From NCBI GenBank assembly GCA_022706825.1, contig JAKJBU010000006.1, positions 1-43,603 of the forward strand: a stretch of 43,603 nt of DNA. The letters are read 5' to 3'. The DNA comes from Bacillota bacterium. Its GTDB lineage: Bacteria > Bacillota > Clostridia > Lutisporales > Lutisporaceae. Positions 17,371-25,789 of this stretch are shown here, piece by piece; positions within the stretch are counted from its first letter, which is position 1; every line of letters starts with the position of its first letter. A model generated the notes under the pieces. It ran no database searches, was not told the DNA's origin, and saw only the letters and a program-made list of their open reading frames with translations. A program made the position numbers and the translations under genes.

Positions 17371-20300
17371 TAAAGAGGACGCAGCCGGAGGATCCGGCTT
17401 ATTTTCATCATCAGCTATGCCGCGAAAGCTATATGATACCCCGTCAGCTGTTATTCTGTATTTATCATTCTTATACAGCGGTTCTTTTGATGTTACTCTG
17501 AATACGTTATTGCTGATCCTCAAAGTACTGTCAATCAGATTTTCTCCTACGGCATTCCCGTCTCCATCCAGCCTATACAGGCTGCTTACCCTGGATATCC
17601 TGCTGCTCTTGTAAACCCTGAGATTGTATTCATTCAGCATATCCACACCCTGGATGTAATCACTGCTCATGATGCTGGATCCCTCAAAGTCTATCTCCAG
17701 GCCGTCAATATCCAGTTTGTTTCCTGCAATATCCACCGCAGCAGACTTGGGCTCCAGGATATAATAGTATTCGTCACTCATCTCATCCTTTGTATATATA
17801 TTTACCTTTGTATTGTCTTCAGGATCAACTTCTACAAAGTCAATACTTATTGTTCTAAGATCTCCGTCATCATCTTCATAAGTTATCTTATAACTCCCCG
17901 GCTCTCTTATGGCTTCACTGAATTCCACCTGAACCTTTTTGCAGTTAATGGCTTCAACATCTTCAATATACGGCTCATCATCATCCTCCTCATATGATTC
18001 AAGAATGGTGCAGTTTGAATCTCCGTGGTCATCATCTTCATCATATGCGCCTAACCCCGCATAGTCTTCTACCATTTCAGTAAAATTGAATCTGAATTCT
18101 TTGTCAGGGGGTATGTTTCTATTTTTTGCTATATAATCCACAGTGCAATAAGCTTCATCATCATCCTCATCATCGGGATTAAGCACTGCTTTCCATTCTA
18201 TACCTACCCCTCCGGGATTTTGGATTCCTGATATTCCCTCTCCTTTAAGCAGTACCGGCTCCGTGAAAACTACCCGGAATCTTCTTACATCCATCTGATT
18301 CCAGCCGTCCACTTTCGGCGGGTCATTCTCATAATCAATTCCGTAGAACTCCAGGCCGTCTTCTAATTCATATTTATTGCCCCTCATGTCCCATATGCCT
18401 TTAAGCTCGGTTACTTCGTACACTTCATTATCTTTCAGCACTTTATTTCCATCTATGACCATCACAACTGCAGTTCCGTCTTCCAGCACACTTCCCGCCT
18501 GTTTGAATTTAATGCCTGACGCTTTCATCTCAGCGTTTTCTGCATACACTTCCTCCTCAAAATGCATCCAGACCTCTTTCTCATTTACAGCATCTATATA
18601 ATCCACCTCCGGAGGATCATCATCATAATGACTGCCGCTGTATAGTATGTCTACTTCTACATTGCGCATCATGTTGCCCGACAGGTCCTGAATACTGTTC
18701 ATCTGTACTGTATGATTCCTGCCTGAGGACAGGGAGCTGACCGTAAGCCTGACGCTTTTTCCGTCTTGCTGCAGCACTGCCTTTGTAACCAGGGCTAATC
18801 CGTCTATCCTGTAATTGATTATATTCTCCGCCGATTCCTCATCCAAGGTATCGTCGAAGTGCAACTCCAGAGTTCTGCTGTCTATACACTGAACAGAGGT
18901 TATATATGGTGGAGTTCTGTCCTCGCCTATTCCTTTGAATCTGTATGTTTTATCACTGCTTGAAGACTTCATTTCATTTCCGAATTCATCATATATGCCG
19001 CTGATTCTAAGTGAATACCTTTCAGATTTTTCCATCTCTTCCGTAATCAGCAGCACTGTCCTGCCCCCCGTTGAATACAAATCATCGGGATTCTTTATTC
19101 TTGCGTCCAGAATCTCCAAGCCTTCCTCTATCTCATAGCAGTCAATGTCGCAGGCTGATTCCACATCAAGAGCATTGGAATCCGAAAACTCAACTTCTAC
19201 CATTGTGTTTGTGACTGCCCTTGGATCATTGGCAACGGTGGGCCCCGATTTATCCTTTGACTTTCCTCTGAATTCCTTTTTTATTTCTCTGGTTATGCTG
19301 TTTCCCAATACCGAATCGTCCTTCATATCTTTAATTATCAGAGTATATTTCATTCCTGCTTCCTGGCTTTCAGTCACAAGATACACAGAATCCCACAAAC
19401 CGTCTTCATCCATGTCTTTGGCCTCAGCCGATTCCACCTCCAGGTCCCCGTCGCTGCCGGTTATACTATAGTTGTCCTCATCCTGAGCTGTGGATTTATC
19501 CAATCCGTTGCTGTCCGAAAACTCAAGAAGCAGCCTTACATTGTTCAAAACCGTAAGCTTACTCAGCTTTGGAGCGCTTGTATCCCTTCTCCCTGAGAAC
19601 CTTTTCGTGATTGACTTTGTTACCGCTCCGTCGCCATTCTTTATATTGCGTATTTTAAGCTCGTAGGATTCTCCTGATTCAATGCCGCTGGTAGTAAGCC
19701 TCACCTTGGTATTTGTACTGTCCAGCTCCGCCGACCTTATGCTTGCTCCTGAAATCGTATAAGTATCCGTATCCTGGGCTGTTTCATTATCCAATACTCT
19801 GTCAAAGGTAAGCTCCAGCAGGTCTGTATCCCTGCATTCGATCTTAATGAGTTTTGGAGAAGTCTTATCCTTTTTCAGGCCCCTGAAGCTATAGTCCTTA
19901 TCATTGAATTCCAATGTGTAGGAAGTGTTTTCCTTCATTGCCGAGGTATCTATTATTACAGCATATTCATTCTTCATACTTACTTTGTTTATGTCAAGAT
20001 GCTTAATTTCATACAGATCCTCATCTTCCGCATCGGTACCGTCAATGGACTCCTTAAAAACAACCTCCACCTTGCTGTTTGAAATAGCCCTTACGTCTTT
20101 TACCTCTGCCTCCAATTCCTTGGAGTACAAGCCTGCTGATATTGCATCCCACTTATCCACATCCCCTATATCCACCAGGTATTCTATAAGTGTCCTGCGC
20201 TCTCCCTTCATTTTGGTATTGAGAGCCTCAACCGTGGCAATCGCAAGGCTTCTTACCGTAAAGTTCTTGGTACCGGCTACCTTCTCCAGGCCCTTTTTTT

Positions 20301-20781
20301 CTGCAAATTCAAGCACTTCCTCCCAATCAAAATCCCCGTCGCCGTCAATTTTCTGCTTATAGCCCAGACTTTCCAGGAGTACCTTGTAATATGCCCTCGA
20401 ATCTATCAGGCTGTAAGGTATGAAGTTCACTCCGTCGCCAATCCACCCAAGCTCCGGGTGATTTTTCAGGTAACTCAGCACATTTCTGCCTTCTTCCCAG
20501 GCAATTACACCGGCATCCTTGAAGTTCTTTCCTCCGTAATAGTCCAACGCATCCTGTTCCAAACCCTTAAGCCTCAGGAACATTATTGCCGCCTGCAGCC
20601 TGCTGGGGCGCGTTTCAAGGTATGCTTCGTCTACAATTCCGGTATGCCCCTTCAGTATACCCAAATCTCTGCATATACGCCCCTCATAGCCGATATCATC
20701 ATCGGCAATAACCTGCACCGGCAGTATTGCGCTTAGAACCAGCGCAAAAATTGTAAGAACAGTTACAAACTTTCTGACCAT
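15949..20781 (-). CDS. Giant SLH-like/Ig-repeat cell-surface protein
   Basis: A 1610-residue secreted protein. A signal peptide (1-26, ending near VQVIADDD) is followed by a region of degenerate SLH-like segments (about 30-215). Then come about eight SbsA/Big_5-type Ig-like units (about 228-1110), recognisable by recurring xVEVxF or LELxF strands and DExTAxDxxxYxI stretches, with very acidic loops (DDEDDDEA, YDEDDDHGDS). Finally five cadherin-like/DUF5018-like beta-sandwich repeats (about 1138-1605) share VPyGTdlxxL and SGETVnDFtnPVxYtVtAqDGs-type motifs. It probably coats the cell or spore surface and may bind calcium. ATG 20781 is chosen because AAGGAGGT lies seven bases before it; an earlier in-frame start lacks this. 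There is no LPXTG motif, so any wall attachment would be through the SLH part. Confidence 0.88.
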   Translation of the reverse strand: MVRKFVTVLTIFALVLSAILPVQVIADDDIGYEGRICRDLGILKGHTGIVDEAYLETRPSRLQAAIMFLRLKGLEQDALDYYGGKNFKDAGVIAWEEGRNVLSYLKNHPELGWIGDGVNFIPYSLIDSRAYYKVLLESLGYKQKIDGDGDFDWEEVLEFAEKKGLEKVAGTKNFTVRSLAIATVEALNTKMKGERRTLIEYLVDIGDVDKWDAISAGLYSKELEAEVKDVRAISNSKVEVVFKESIDGTDAEDEDLYEIKHLDINKVSMKNEYAVIIDTSAMKENTSYTLEFNDKDYSFRGLKKDKTSPKLIKIECRDTDLLELTFDRVLDNETAQDTDTYTISGASIRSAELDSTNTKVRLTTSGIESGESYELKIRNIKNGDGAVTKSITKRFSGRRDTSAPKLSKLTVLNNVRLLLEFSDSNGLDKSTAQDEDNYSITGSDGDLEVESAEAKDMDEDGLWDSVYLVTESQEAGMKYTLIIKDMKDDSVLGNSITREIKKEFRGKSKDKSGPTVANDPRAVTNTMVEVEFSDSNALDVESACDIDCYEIEEGLEILDARIKNPDDLYSTGGRTVLLITEEMEKSERYSLRISGIYDEFGNEMKSSSSDKTYRFKGIGEDRTPPYITSVQCIDSRTLELHFDDTLDEESAENIINYRIDGLALVTKAVLQQDGKSVRLTVSSLSSGRNHTVQMNSIQDLSGNMMRNVEVDILYSGSHYDDDPPEVDYIDAVNEKEVWMHFEEEVYAENAEMKASGIKFKQAGSVLEDGTAVVMVIDGNKVLKDNEVYEVTELKGIWDMRGNKYELEDGLEFYGIDYENDPPKVDGWNQMDVRRFRVVFTEPVLLKGEGISGIQNPGGVGIEWKAVLNPDDEDDDEAYCTVDYIAKNRNIPPDKEFRFNFTEMVEDYAGLGAYDEDDDHGDSNCTILESYEEDDDEPYIEDVEAINCKKVQVEFSEAIREPGSYKITYEDDDGDLRTISIDFVEVDPEDNTKVNIYTKDEMSDEYYYILEPKSAAVDIAGNKLDIDGLEIDFEGSSIMSSDYIQGVDMLNEYNLRVYKSSRISRVSSLYRLDGDGNAVGENLIDSTLRISNNVFRVTSKEPLYKNDKYRITADGVSYSFRGIADDENKPDPPAASSLKEITSFSFKNLASGIDGNIDKKDRRISLTVPHGTDVKNLAASFKCSEHAVVEVKGKRQISGETVNDFSGEVTYTVIAQDGSSQDYKVVVTIAKELDKSIKAFRFERPKSAIGEIDEEKRIITVTVPYRTDLSKLVPVIDIPDNTWISVKSGKEPDFSGPVVYIVTAEDGTTKEYTVIVKRAPNSENRITVFAFRALEPVIKAEVGKEQKTIELTVPYGTDRTKLVASFKVSPEAVVKVEGAEQVSGETVQDFTNPVKYIVTAQDGTVREYTVTVNAAPSSEKLIKEFGFSVPEAEGVINEAENQINVTVPFGTSLNGLAAVFVSSENSKVLIGSKEQKSGETVNDFTNPVIYTVAAQDGSTRNYTVTVKVADENEKKLLRFGFAGLKPKARGRIDQQNHIIRVSVPSNTIVSNLIASFSYLGKSVYVGEVQQHSGITPNDFSSEVVYKITANDDSYIEYKVIVTVMEDETEDF

Positions 20782-21203
20782 CAAACGTACCTCCTTAAAA
20801 ATATCAGTGCTTACCGACAAAACTGTCAATGGTGCACCCCTTTGATGTTTAAATGGCAGATACTCGCCTAATAATTAGATATGACTCTTTTCATGCAAAC
20901 TGTACTGCTTTGATGATTTGTAATATACTCTTAACAGCTCTGTAATATTTGGCGGCACCATCTATATTCTCCTTATTTTATAGTACAACCCATATTCTTT
21001 CAATAATTACAGTTCGTCCCATTTCTACTATATTTTCGGCCGACAGTCAATTGCCGTATAATGCTGTAACTTTTCGCAGGCTATGAGATTAAATTTGATT
21101 GATCCGGTAATAATATGGAAAGAAAACAATCCGGTGCGGTTGAAATAATACAAGACTGGCCAGGCTGTAGTATATGGCGGGCATACTTGCAATTACCGAT
21201 CAT
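20782..21203. other. 422-bp gap before the folT promoter
   Basis: This gap separates the leftward giant gene from the rightward folT unit. On the minus strand TTGACA (20829-20824) with TGATAT (20806-20801) 17 bp away is a possible promoter for the giant gene, though it would leave a leader of only about 13 bases. A TATAAT at 21057-21062 lacks a good -35. I see no convincing reading frame; a 30-codon frame at 21115 has no ribosome site. Confidence 0.4.
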
Positions 21204-21231
21204 TTGATGTACAATTTCAATACAATATAAA
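21204..21231 (+). promoter_or_regulatory. Promoter of the folT unit
   Basis: TTGATG (21204-21209), 16 bp, TATAAA (21226-21231). It predicts a transcript starting almost exactly at the first base of the riboswitch. Confidence 0.55.
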
Positions 21232-21236
21232 AATAT

Positions 21237-21338
21237 GGTAGAGTAGGCTTACATGCGTAAAGTGCTGGTTGTACGGGAAGTTGACACCAGACGAAAAGCC
21301 CGCCAGGGCTTGCGGTATGTATGCTGCATTCCGCTGCC
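21237..21338 (+). promoter_or_regulatory. Tetrahydrofolate (THF) riboswitch, class I
   Basis: The conserved blocks of the THF aptamer occur in order: AGAGTAG, GCGTAAAGTG, GGGAAGTTG, ACGAA, GCGGT, TGCATTCCGCT. Helices are visible: P1 GGTAG/CTGCC (21237-21241, 21334-21338), an inner helix GCTTACAT/ATGTATGC (21247-21254, 21317-21324; seven of eight pairs), CTGGT/ACCAG, and a terminal hairpin AAGCCC/GGGCTT. It lies directly before folT, the usual location. Reduced folate binding should switch the transporter off. Confidence 0.93.
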
Positions 21339-21392
21339 ACTTAGGAGCCATCCCTCTTTAAGTGGTCTATTTGCCATTTAAAGAGAGGAGGT
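21337..21392 (+). promoter_or_regulatory. Riboswitch expression platform: RBS-occluding hairpin and its competitor
   Basis: CTCTTTAAGTGG (21354-21365) pairs with CCATTTAAAGAG (21374-21385) in a 12-bp stem that reaches the first bases of the ribosome site AGGAGGT (21386-21392). TAAGTGG (21359-21365) can instead pair with CCACTTA (21337-21343), whose first two bases belong to P1. Ligand-stabilised P1 would therefore favour the occluding hairpin. There is no T-run, so control is probably translational. Confidence 0.65.
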
Positions 21393-21398
21393 GATTGT

Positions 21399-21914
21399 AT
21401 GAGTAAAGCTAAGACAATTGCTTTTGTCGGTTTACTCGTATCAATGGAAATCATATTTACCCGTTTTCTATCCATTCAGACTCCAATAATAAGAATTGGC
21501 TTCGGGTTTATACCTATTGCTTTTACTGCCATACTGTTTGGTCCGCTTATAGGTGGAACGGCTGCTGCAATTGCTGATATCACAGGCATGATGATTTTTC
21601 CCAAGTTTCCGTTTTTCCCCGGATTCACATTGAGCGCATTTTTAACCGGCGCAATATATGGCCTGTTTTTATACAGGAAACCGATTACAATAGTCAATAT
21701 AGGAAAGAGCGTTTTGCTGATTACTATTCTTGTTGATCTCGGACTGACTTCACTTTGGGTATATATGACTACGGGAAACGCTGCATCTGTATTCCTGATG
21801 CCGAGGATTCTGAAGAGTGCCATTATGCTTCCCATTCAAATAGTGACAATTAATGTACTGTGGAAATATATCGGAAGCCATATCGACAAAGCGAGCTATG
21901 CAAAAGAACATTAA
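21399..21914 (+). CDS. folT: Folate ECF transporter S component FolT
   Basis: A 171-residue, six-helix substrate-binding subunit of an energy-coupling-factor transporter. The stretch RIGFGFIPIAFTAILFGPL near 31-49, followed by DITGMMIFPK and FFPGFTLSAFLTGAIYGLFL, is typical of FolT. It captures folates and works with shared EcfA/A'/T subunits encoded elsewhere. The THF riboswitch immediately upstream independently supports the substrate. A strong AGGAGGT site controls translation. The stop codon runs into a strong terminator, so folT stands alone. Confidence 0.92.
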   Translation: MSKAKTIAFVGLLVSMEIIFTRFLSIQTPIIRIGFGFIPIAFTAILFGPLIGGTAAAIADITGMMIFPKFPFFPGFTLSAFLTGAIYGLFLYRKPITIVNIGKSVLLITILVDLGLTSLWVYMTTGNAASVFLMPRILKSAIMLPIQIVTINVLWKYIGSHIDKASYAKEH

Positions 21915-21948
21915 AAAGGCTTGGAGCCGGTCGGCTCCGAGCCTTTTT
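21913..21948 (+). terminator. Intrinsic terminator of folT
   Basis: A 16-bp stem (21913-21928 with 21933-21948; one G-T pair) starts within the stop codon and ends in TTTTT. AAAAAGGC on the left also makes it usable from the other side. Confidence 0.9.
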
Positions 21949-21952
21949 CGCA

Positions 21953-22068
21953 GGGGACATGGGGACGCGGGGACACGGGGACGTTTCGCGTGTCCCACTT
22001 CCAGTGGGACACGCGAAACGTCCCCGTGTCCCCCGAAACGTCCCCGTGTCCCCGCGTCCCCGTGTCCT
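21953..22068. repeat. Dispersed palindromic repeat, copy B
   Basis: The longest copy of the family, centred on CTTCCAG near 22001. Its inner arm reads GGGGACGTTTCGCGTGTCCC instead of the CTCCTGTCCC of copies A, C and D, and both arms mutate together, keeping the palindrome. Outer arms add further GGGGAC units. It follows the folT terminator and so is not needed for termination here. Confidence 0.85.
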
Positions 22069-22149
22069 CAACATATTGTAACCTTCAAATGAATATATTA
22101 TATTACCCGGCATTTTTAGGGTATATAATATTTCAAAGAGGTGAGCGTA

Positions 22150-22911
22150 ATGCCTTGTCAGCATTTGGAGCATTGCCCGGCCCCCGCCGAACAAAACTGG
22201 TACATAGTGCAGGAAGGAGATACTCTATATTCAATATCAAGATTCTACAATATTTCCCTGGATGATTTGATAGAAGTCAATCCTAATCTGGAGCCCGACC
22301 GTTTGCTGCCGGAACTGGAAATATGCATACCGCTGGCGGCGCAGCCTGCAGACTCTCCCTTTGGGGCCACAACCTACACCGTGCAAAGAAACGATACCTT
22401 TTATTCCATTGCCAAAAAGTTTAAAATGCGATTGTCGGAATTGCTTAAATCAAATCCCGATCTCAATCCTGATGCGCTGCTAATCGGGCAAATAATATGC
22501 CTGCCTAAGATATCATCAAGCTATTCCAATGAGGCCTATAGGGTCAGGTTCAGCTACCCTTACCTCTGGAGCAGGTTTGACAGCAAGCGGCATGAAGGAA
22601 TAGACGGATTCTTTCAGATATCTGCCATTTCCGATGATGCAGCACCGGAAGAGATATGTAAAAAAGAAGCATACCATAAGCTGAAACCTTACGGTACGCA
22701 TCCGACAATAAGCAGAACTGAGTTACGCGGCCGGCAAGCCTTCTTTATTATACCCTCTTCCGACCAGCCCAAGGAGATGCGGGGCCAGTCTGCTATGATA
22801 GTTGAGTATTCGGAACCGGTCGAGATTGAAGGCAATAACTGCAGGTACTTCATTCTCCGGACAGACAAGGAGCATCTGCACGATATTGCCGATACATTGG
22901 AATTTTTCTAG
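22150..22911 (+). CDS. Two-LysM peptidoglycan-binding protein with a conserved C-terminal domain
   Basis: A 253-residue protein without a signal peptide. LysM 1 (about 17-61: WYIVQEGDTLYSISRFYNIS) and LysM 2 (about 75-120: YTVQRNDTFYSIAKKFKMR) bind peptidoglycan. A C-terminal domain of about 125 residues (RVRFSYPYLWSRFD, DGFFQISAIS, YGTHPTISRTELRGRQAFFI, SSDQPKEMRGQSAMIVEY) recurs in clostridial LysM proteins but has no known function that I recall. Start ATG 22150 has GAGGTGA before it; GTG 22141 overlaps that site. Lack of a signal fits a spore-deposited protein. Its stop shares CTAG with the convergent GH18 gene. Confidence 0.82.
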   Translation: MPCQHLEHCPAPAEQNWYIVQEGDTLYSISRFYNISLDDLIEVNPNLEPDRLLPELEICIPLAAQPADSPFGATTYTVQRNDTFYSIAKKFKMRLSELLKSNPDLNPDALLIGQIICLPKISSSYSNEAYRVRFSYPYLWSRFDSKRHEGIDGFFQISAISDDAAPEEICKKEAYHKLKPYGTHPTISRTELRGRQAFFIIPSSDQPKEMRGQSAMIVEYSEPVEIEGNNCRYFILRTDKEHLHDIADTLEFF

Positions 22912-24947
22912 ATTGTCTTTGCTATTACATCCCATATTACGGGCTTTTCAAGGCCATATTTCCATGAAGCTATACCCGCAAGCCTGTACTTGTTCACTAA
23001 TTCAGCCCTCAGCTTTATGGATTTTTCGTCTTCCAGCCATATCTTATAGGTTACATTGCCCTTCTTGTATTCTGCATAGTATTGACCGCTTGCAGGATCC
23101 CAGATTTTTGCAGCTTTGTTTTCTGCGACGGTTTTTTCAGCTTCCTCCATGGAAATTGCCTTGGAGGTTACAACCGGTTTGCTGCTTCCGCTCACATACT
23201 CTTCCTTCCAGAGCCTTGTATAGAAGGGTACTCCCAGCAGAAGCTTTTCATGCGGTACTTCCGCAAGTACCCTCTTCAGGCTCTGCTCAACCCAGGACAG
23301 CTGTGCGACAGAGCCGCTTACAGGGCTTCCTCCCCAATGCTGGTCATAGGTCATTAGCGCCACATAATCAACATACTCCGACAGCGCAGCCCTGTCAAAG
23401 CTTTCAGACCAGTTGGAGTTTACGGCGATTATAGACACGTCAACGGATAGCACCAAATTATTGGCTTTTGTCTGTTTGGAAAGCTCCTTTATAAACTGTG
23501 TAAAAGCATTCTTATCCTTTATATACATATTTTCAAAATCGATATTTAATCCGTCAAGCTTATATTTCTTTGCACAGCTTATAAGGGAACTTATGAATTT
23601 TGCTCTTGCGCTTGCATTTCCAAGCAGTTTGCTTGTCAAATCGGAGTTAAACTGATTGTCTACCAAAGCCCAGACCTTATACCCGTTTTTATGGGCCCAA
23701 TTGCTGTAGCTCAAGCTTCCCCTGTCTTCCAGATCGCCTTTTTCGTTTGCCAGTGTAAACCATGTTGGTGAGACTACATTAAGGCCTTCAATTTTCTTGA
23801 CACTTGACATATCGGGGGTATCTTTCCAGATATAATGCCAGGTAAGATTTATCTTTGTTCCCGAGGCAAAATCTGCGCCGAATTCCGGAATGCTGTTATA
23901 TACTGCCCACTTGTCTCCTATGTTCTTCAAAAATATGCTTTTCCTGACTGAATACCTGTCCCCGTTCTCAAGGACCAGTTCATAAGCAGCTTCAACTTCA
24001 GCCAGGTACCTGGATTTGCTTAATACCGAAAAGCTCTCATTGGCCATATGCTTGCTGCTTGTAAGCCCTCTGGGGTATTGTATTTTTAGCTGTTCAGACC
24101 TCTTGGCATTAATTCTGGCTTCTTTTCCCGCTGAAAGGGATATGGGAGTATCAAAGCCCAAATCGCCTTCGCTCAGGGATCCTAAAACAGTTCTTTCATA
24201 ATCTGCCGCAAAAGCCTTCAGGTATTCATCTTCAGCCTCTCCCGAAGCCTCCCTGGTTCTCAGTACTCTTCCTATTACCGCCGCGGCTTGTGCTCTTGTT
24301 GCTTTTCCTTTAGGGCCGAAGCTCCCGCCGGGCAGCCCCTTGATTATTCCCAATGCCGTTACCAGGTCTATACTCTCCTTATGCCTGTAATATTGCGGAA
24401 TATCCTTGAAGCTAAGCTTTTCTCCGTTAATGTCAGCATTTTGTACGGCTTTTGCCGTTATTACCGCCATTTCCTCCCTGGTTATTTCCCTGTAGGGATA
24501 AAAATAATAACCGCTGAAAACGGACAGCAAACCATACTCCTTGGCCGCTGCTACATACTTATGGCTCCAGTGCTTGTCCGTAACATCGGTGTAGCTTTGG
24601 TCAAACTCATCATCAGTAGGAATGCCTATTGCTCTTACAAGCATAGCTACATACTCTTCCCTGGATATGCTCTTTTCCGGCAGCATTGTGGTACTGTTGT
24701 AACCCTTTAAAATATCCATATAGCTCAGTTCAAGTATTTCGTCCCTTGCCCAGTGTTTGGCTATATCCTTAAAGTTATAGGAATTGTCTTCAAAAAAAAG
24801 CAATTCGCCTTCAGCAGTCTGCTTGTCCAAAAGAGGCGCATCATCATATGTATCCTCATTTTCGGCAGCAAAAACAGGCAAACAGGCACTCAACACAAAA
24901 GCTGCAATCAATAAAAATAAAAAATAACTTATGGCTCTTTTTTTCAT
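22908..24947 (-). CDS. SLH-domain glycoside hydrolase family 18 protein
   Basis: A 679-residue exported protein: signal sequence 1-28 (an LSAC lipobox at 19-22 and a VFA|AEN cleavage site are both possible), three SLH domains (about 57-110, 118-178, 180-230), a linker domain, and a GH18 barrel (about 365-679). The catalytic motif DGLNIDFE is at 465-472 with acid E472 intact, and the barrel ends WKYGLEKPVIWDVI. It should cleave beta-1,4-linked GlcNAc-containing chains, in peptidoglycan, spore cortex or chitin; relatives include the cortex enzyme SleL and YdhD. SLH domains tie it to secondary wall polymer. GGGGAG precedes the start. Confidence 0.9.
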   Translation of the reverse strand: MKKRAISYFLFLLIAAFVLSACLPVFAAENEDTYDDAPLLDKQTAEGELLFFEDNSYNFKDIAKHWARDEILELSYMDILKGYNSTTMLPEKSISREEYVAMLVRAIGIPTDDEFDQSYTDVTDKHWSHKYVAAAKEYGLLSVFSGYYFYPYREITREEMAVITAKAVQNADINGEKLSFKDIPQYYRHKESIDLVTALGIIKGLPGGSFGPKGKATRAQAAAVIGRVLRTREASGEAEDEYLKAFAADYERTVLGSLSEGDLGFDTPISLSAGKEARINAKRSEQLKIQYPRGLTSSKHMANESFSVLSKSRYLAEVEAAYELVLENGDRYSVRKSIFLKNIGDKWAVYNSIPEFGADFASGTKINLTWHYIWKDTPDMSSVKKIEGLNVVSPTWFTLANEKGDLEDRGSLSYSNWAHKNGYKVWALVDNQFNSDLTSKLLGNASARAKFISSLISCAKKYKLDGLNIDFENMYIKDKNAFTQFIKELSKQTKANNLVLSVDVSIIAVNSNWSESFDRAALSEYVDYVALMTYDQHWGGSPVSGSVAQLSWVEQSLKRVLAEVPHEKLLLGVPFYTRLWKEEYVSGSSKPVVTSKAISMEEAEKTVAENKAAKIWDPASGQYYAEYKKGNVTYKIWLEDEKSIKLRAELVNKYRLAGIASWKYGLEKPVIWDVIAKTI

Positions 24948-25035
24948 AACTTCACACTCCCCATAATATTATATCAATTATGTAAACTTGATTTGTTACA
25001 GGGAGATTTCAAAAAACTTGTATTAAATAGAAAAA

Positions 25036-25119
25036 GAGACACGGGTGAGACATGGGGACGTTTCTCCTGTCCCGCTGAAAGCGGGACAGGAGAAACGTCC
25101 CCGTATCCCGAAACGTCTC
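25036..25119. repeat. Dispersed palindromic repeat, copy C
   Basis: Perfect inner arms of 22 bp (25054-25075, 25081-25102) around TGAAA, plus imperfect outer arms GAGACACGGGTGAGAC and matching bases to 25119. It lies between the GH18 gene start and the 3' end of the ECF gene, and has no T-run. Confidence 0.85.
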
Positions 25120-25142
25120 ATCGGCTGTCTTGCCAGAACCTG

Positions 25143-25679
25143 TTATTTATTGAAATAGCCGCTCCTTTTTATGGCTGCTATTATTACAAAGGCTATTGCC
25201 GCACCGGCACCGGCCTGTATGACATTGCCCAATAGGCTGAATAACGGCTGTGTGATATTCCATGTTATAATTGCTTCCGCAGCATAATATCCGAATATCA
25301 TCCAAATTCCTGCCGCCAGCATTCCCAATCCATTCTTAACCGCACTGCTGCCCTTTGAATCTCCAAGGTTCGCCAGGCTGCCGGCAATCAAACCCATTAC
25401 CGCTTTAATCACAAAAGTATATGGTGCCCATACGGAGAAACCCGAAAATATATCAAACATAGTCATACCTATTGCTCCGGATATTGCAGCATATCTTCTG
25501 CCAAAGACCACCGCCGTAAGGAATATCATACTGTCTCCCAGATGTATGACTCCGCCGTTTCCGTAGGGTATGTGAATAGCCCAGGCAGCTACAAAAGTCA
25601 ATGCGGATAAAAGGCTTATCTGTACTAAATCTCTTATTTTCAAACTGGTGCTGCTGTAATTTGAATTTTTTGTTTCCAT
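25143..25679 (-). CDS. ECF transporter S component (substrate unknown)
   Basis: A 178-residue, six-helix protein of the ECF S-component type: a short polar N-terminus, LVQISLLSALTFVAAWAIHI, then GVIHLGDSMIFLTAVVFGRR, and a conserved AISGAIGMTMFDIF loop. These match the DUF1393/HmpT-like branch, whose members carry hydroxymethylpyrimidine, riboflavin precursors or other vitamins. Unlike folT it has no riboswitch that I can recognise in its leader. Start ATG 25679 has GGGGGAG before it; the longer frame upstream would overlap the promoter. It follows the unknown 215-residue gene but has its own promoter. Confidence 0.8.
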   Translation of the reverse strand: METKNSNYSSTSLKIRDLVQISLLSALTFVAAWAIHIPYGNGGVIHLGDSMIFLTAVVFGRRYAAISGAIGMTMFDIFSGFSVWAPYTFVIKAVMGLIAGSLANLGDSKGSSAVKNGLGMLAAGIWMIFGYYAAEAIITWNITQPLFSLLGNVIQAGAGAAIAFVIIAAIKRSGYFNK

Positions 25680-25730
25680 TTTGCCGACTCCCCCAAAATT
25701 ATGTATTGCTGTTGCTGCTTCTCTGATTTC

Positions 25731-25758
25731 ATTATACAGGAGCCGCCGGAGGGAACAA
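25731..25758 (-). promoter_or_regulatory. Promoter of the ECF S-component gene
   Basis: On the minus strand TTGTTC (25758-25753), 16 bp, perfect TATAAT (25736-25731). It gives a leader of about 45 bases. Confidence 0.55.
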
Positions 25759-25789
25759 TACGGAATCAGCAATTTTATGCACAGTTTAT

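Noticed and set aside
17177-17614. Plus-strand frames opposite the giant surface-protein gene (also at 16459, 19925 and others)
   Set aside because: They are shadows of the repeat-coding minus strand, Ser/Leu-rich without ribosome sites.
21115-21207. 30-codon open frame before folT
   Set aside because: No ribosome site, and it overlaps the folT promoter.
25680-25789. Thiamine, preQ1 or FMN riboswitch ahead of the second ECF gene
   Set aside because: None of the conserved aptamer blocks is present, and the leader from the predicted promoter is only about 45 bases.
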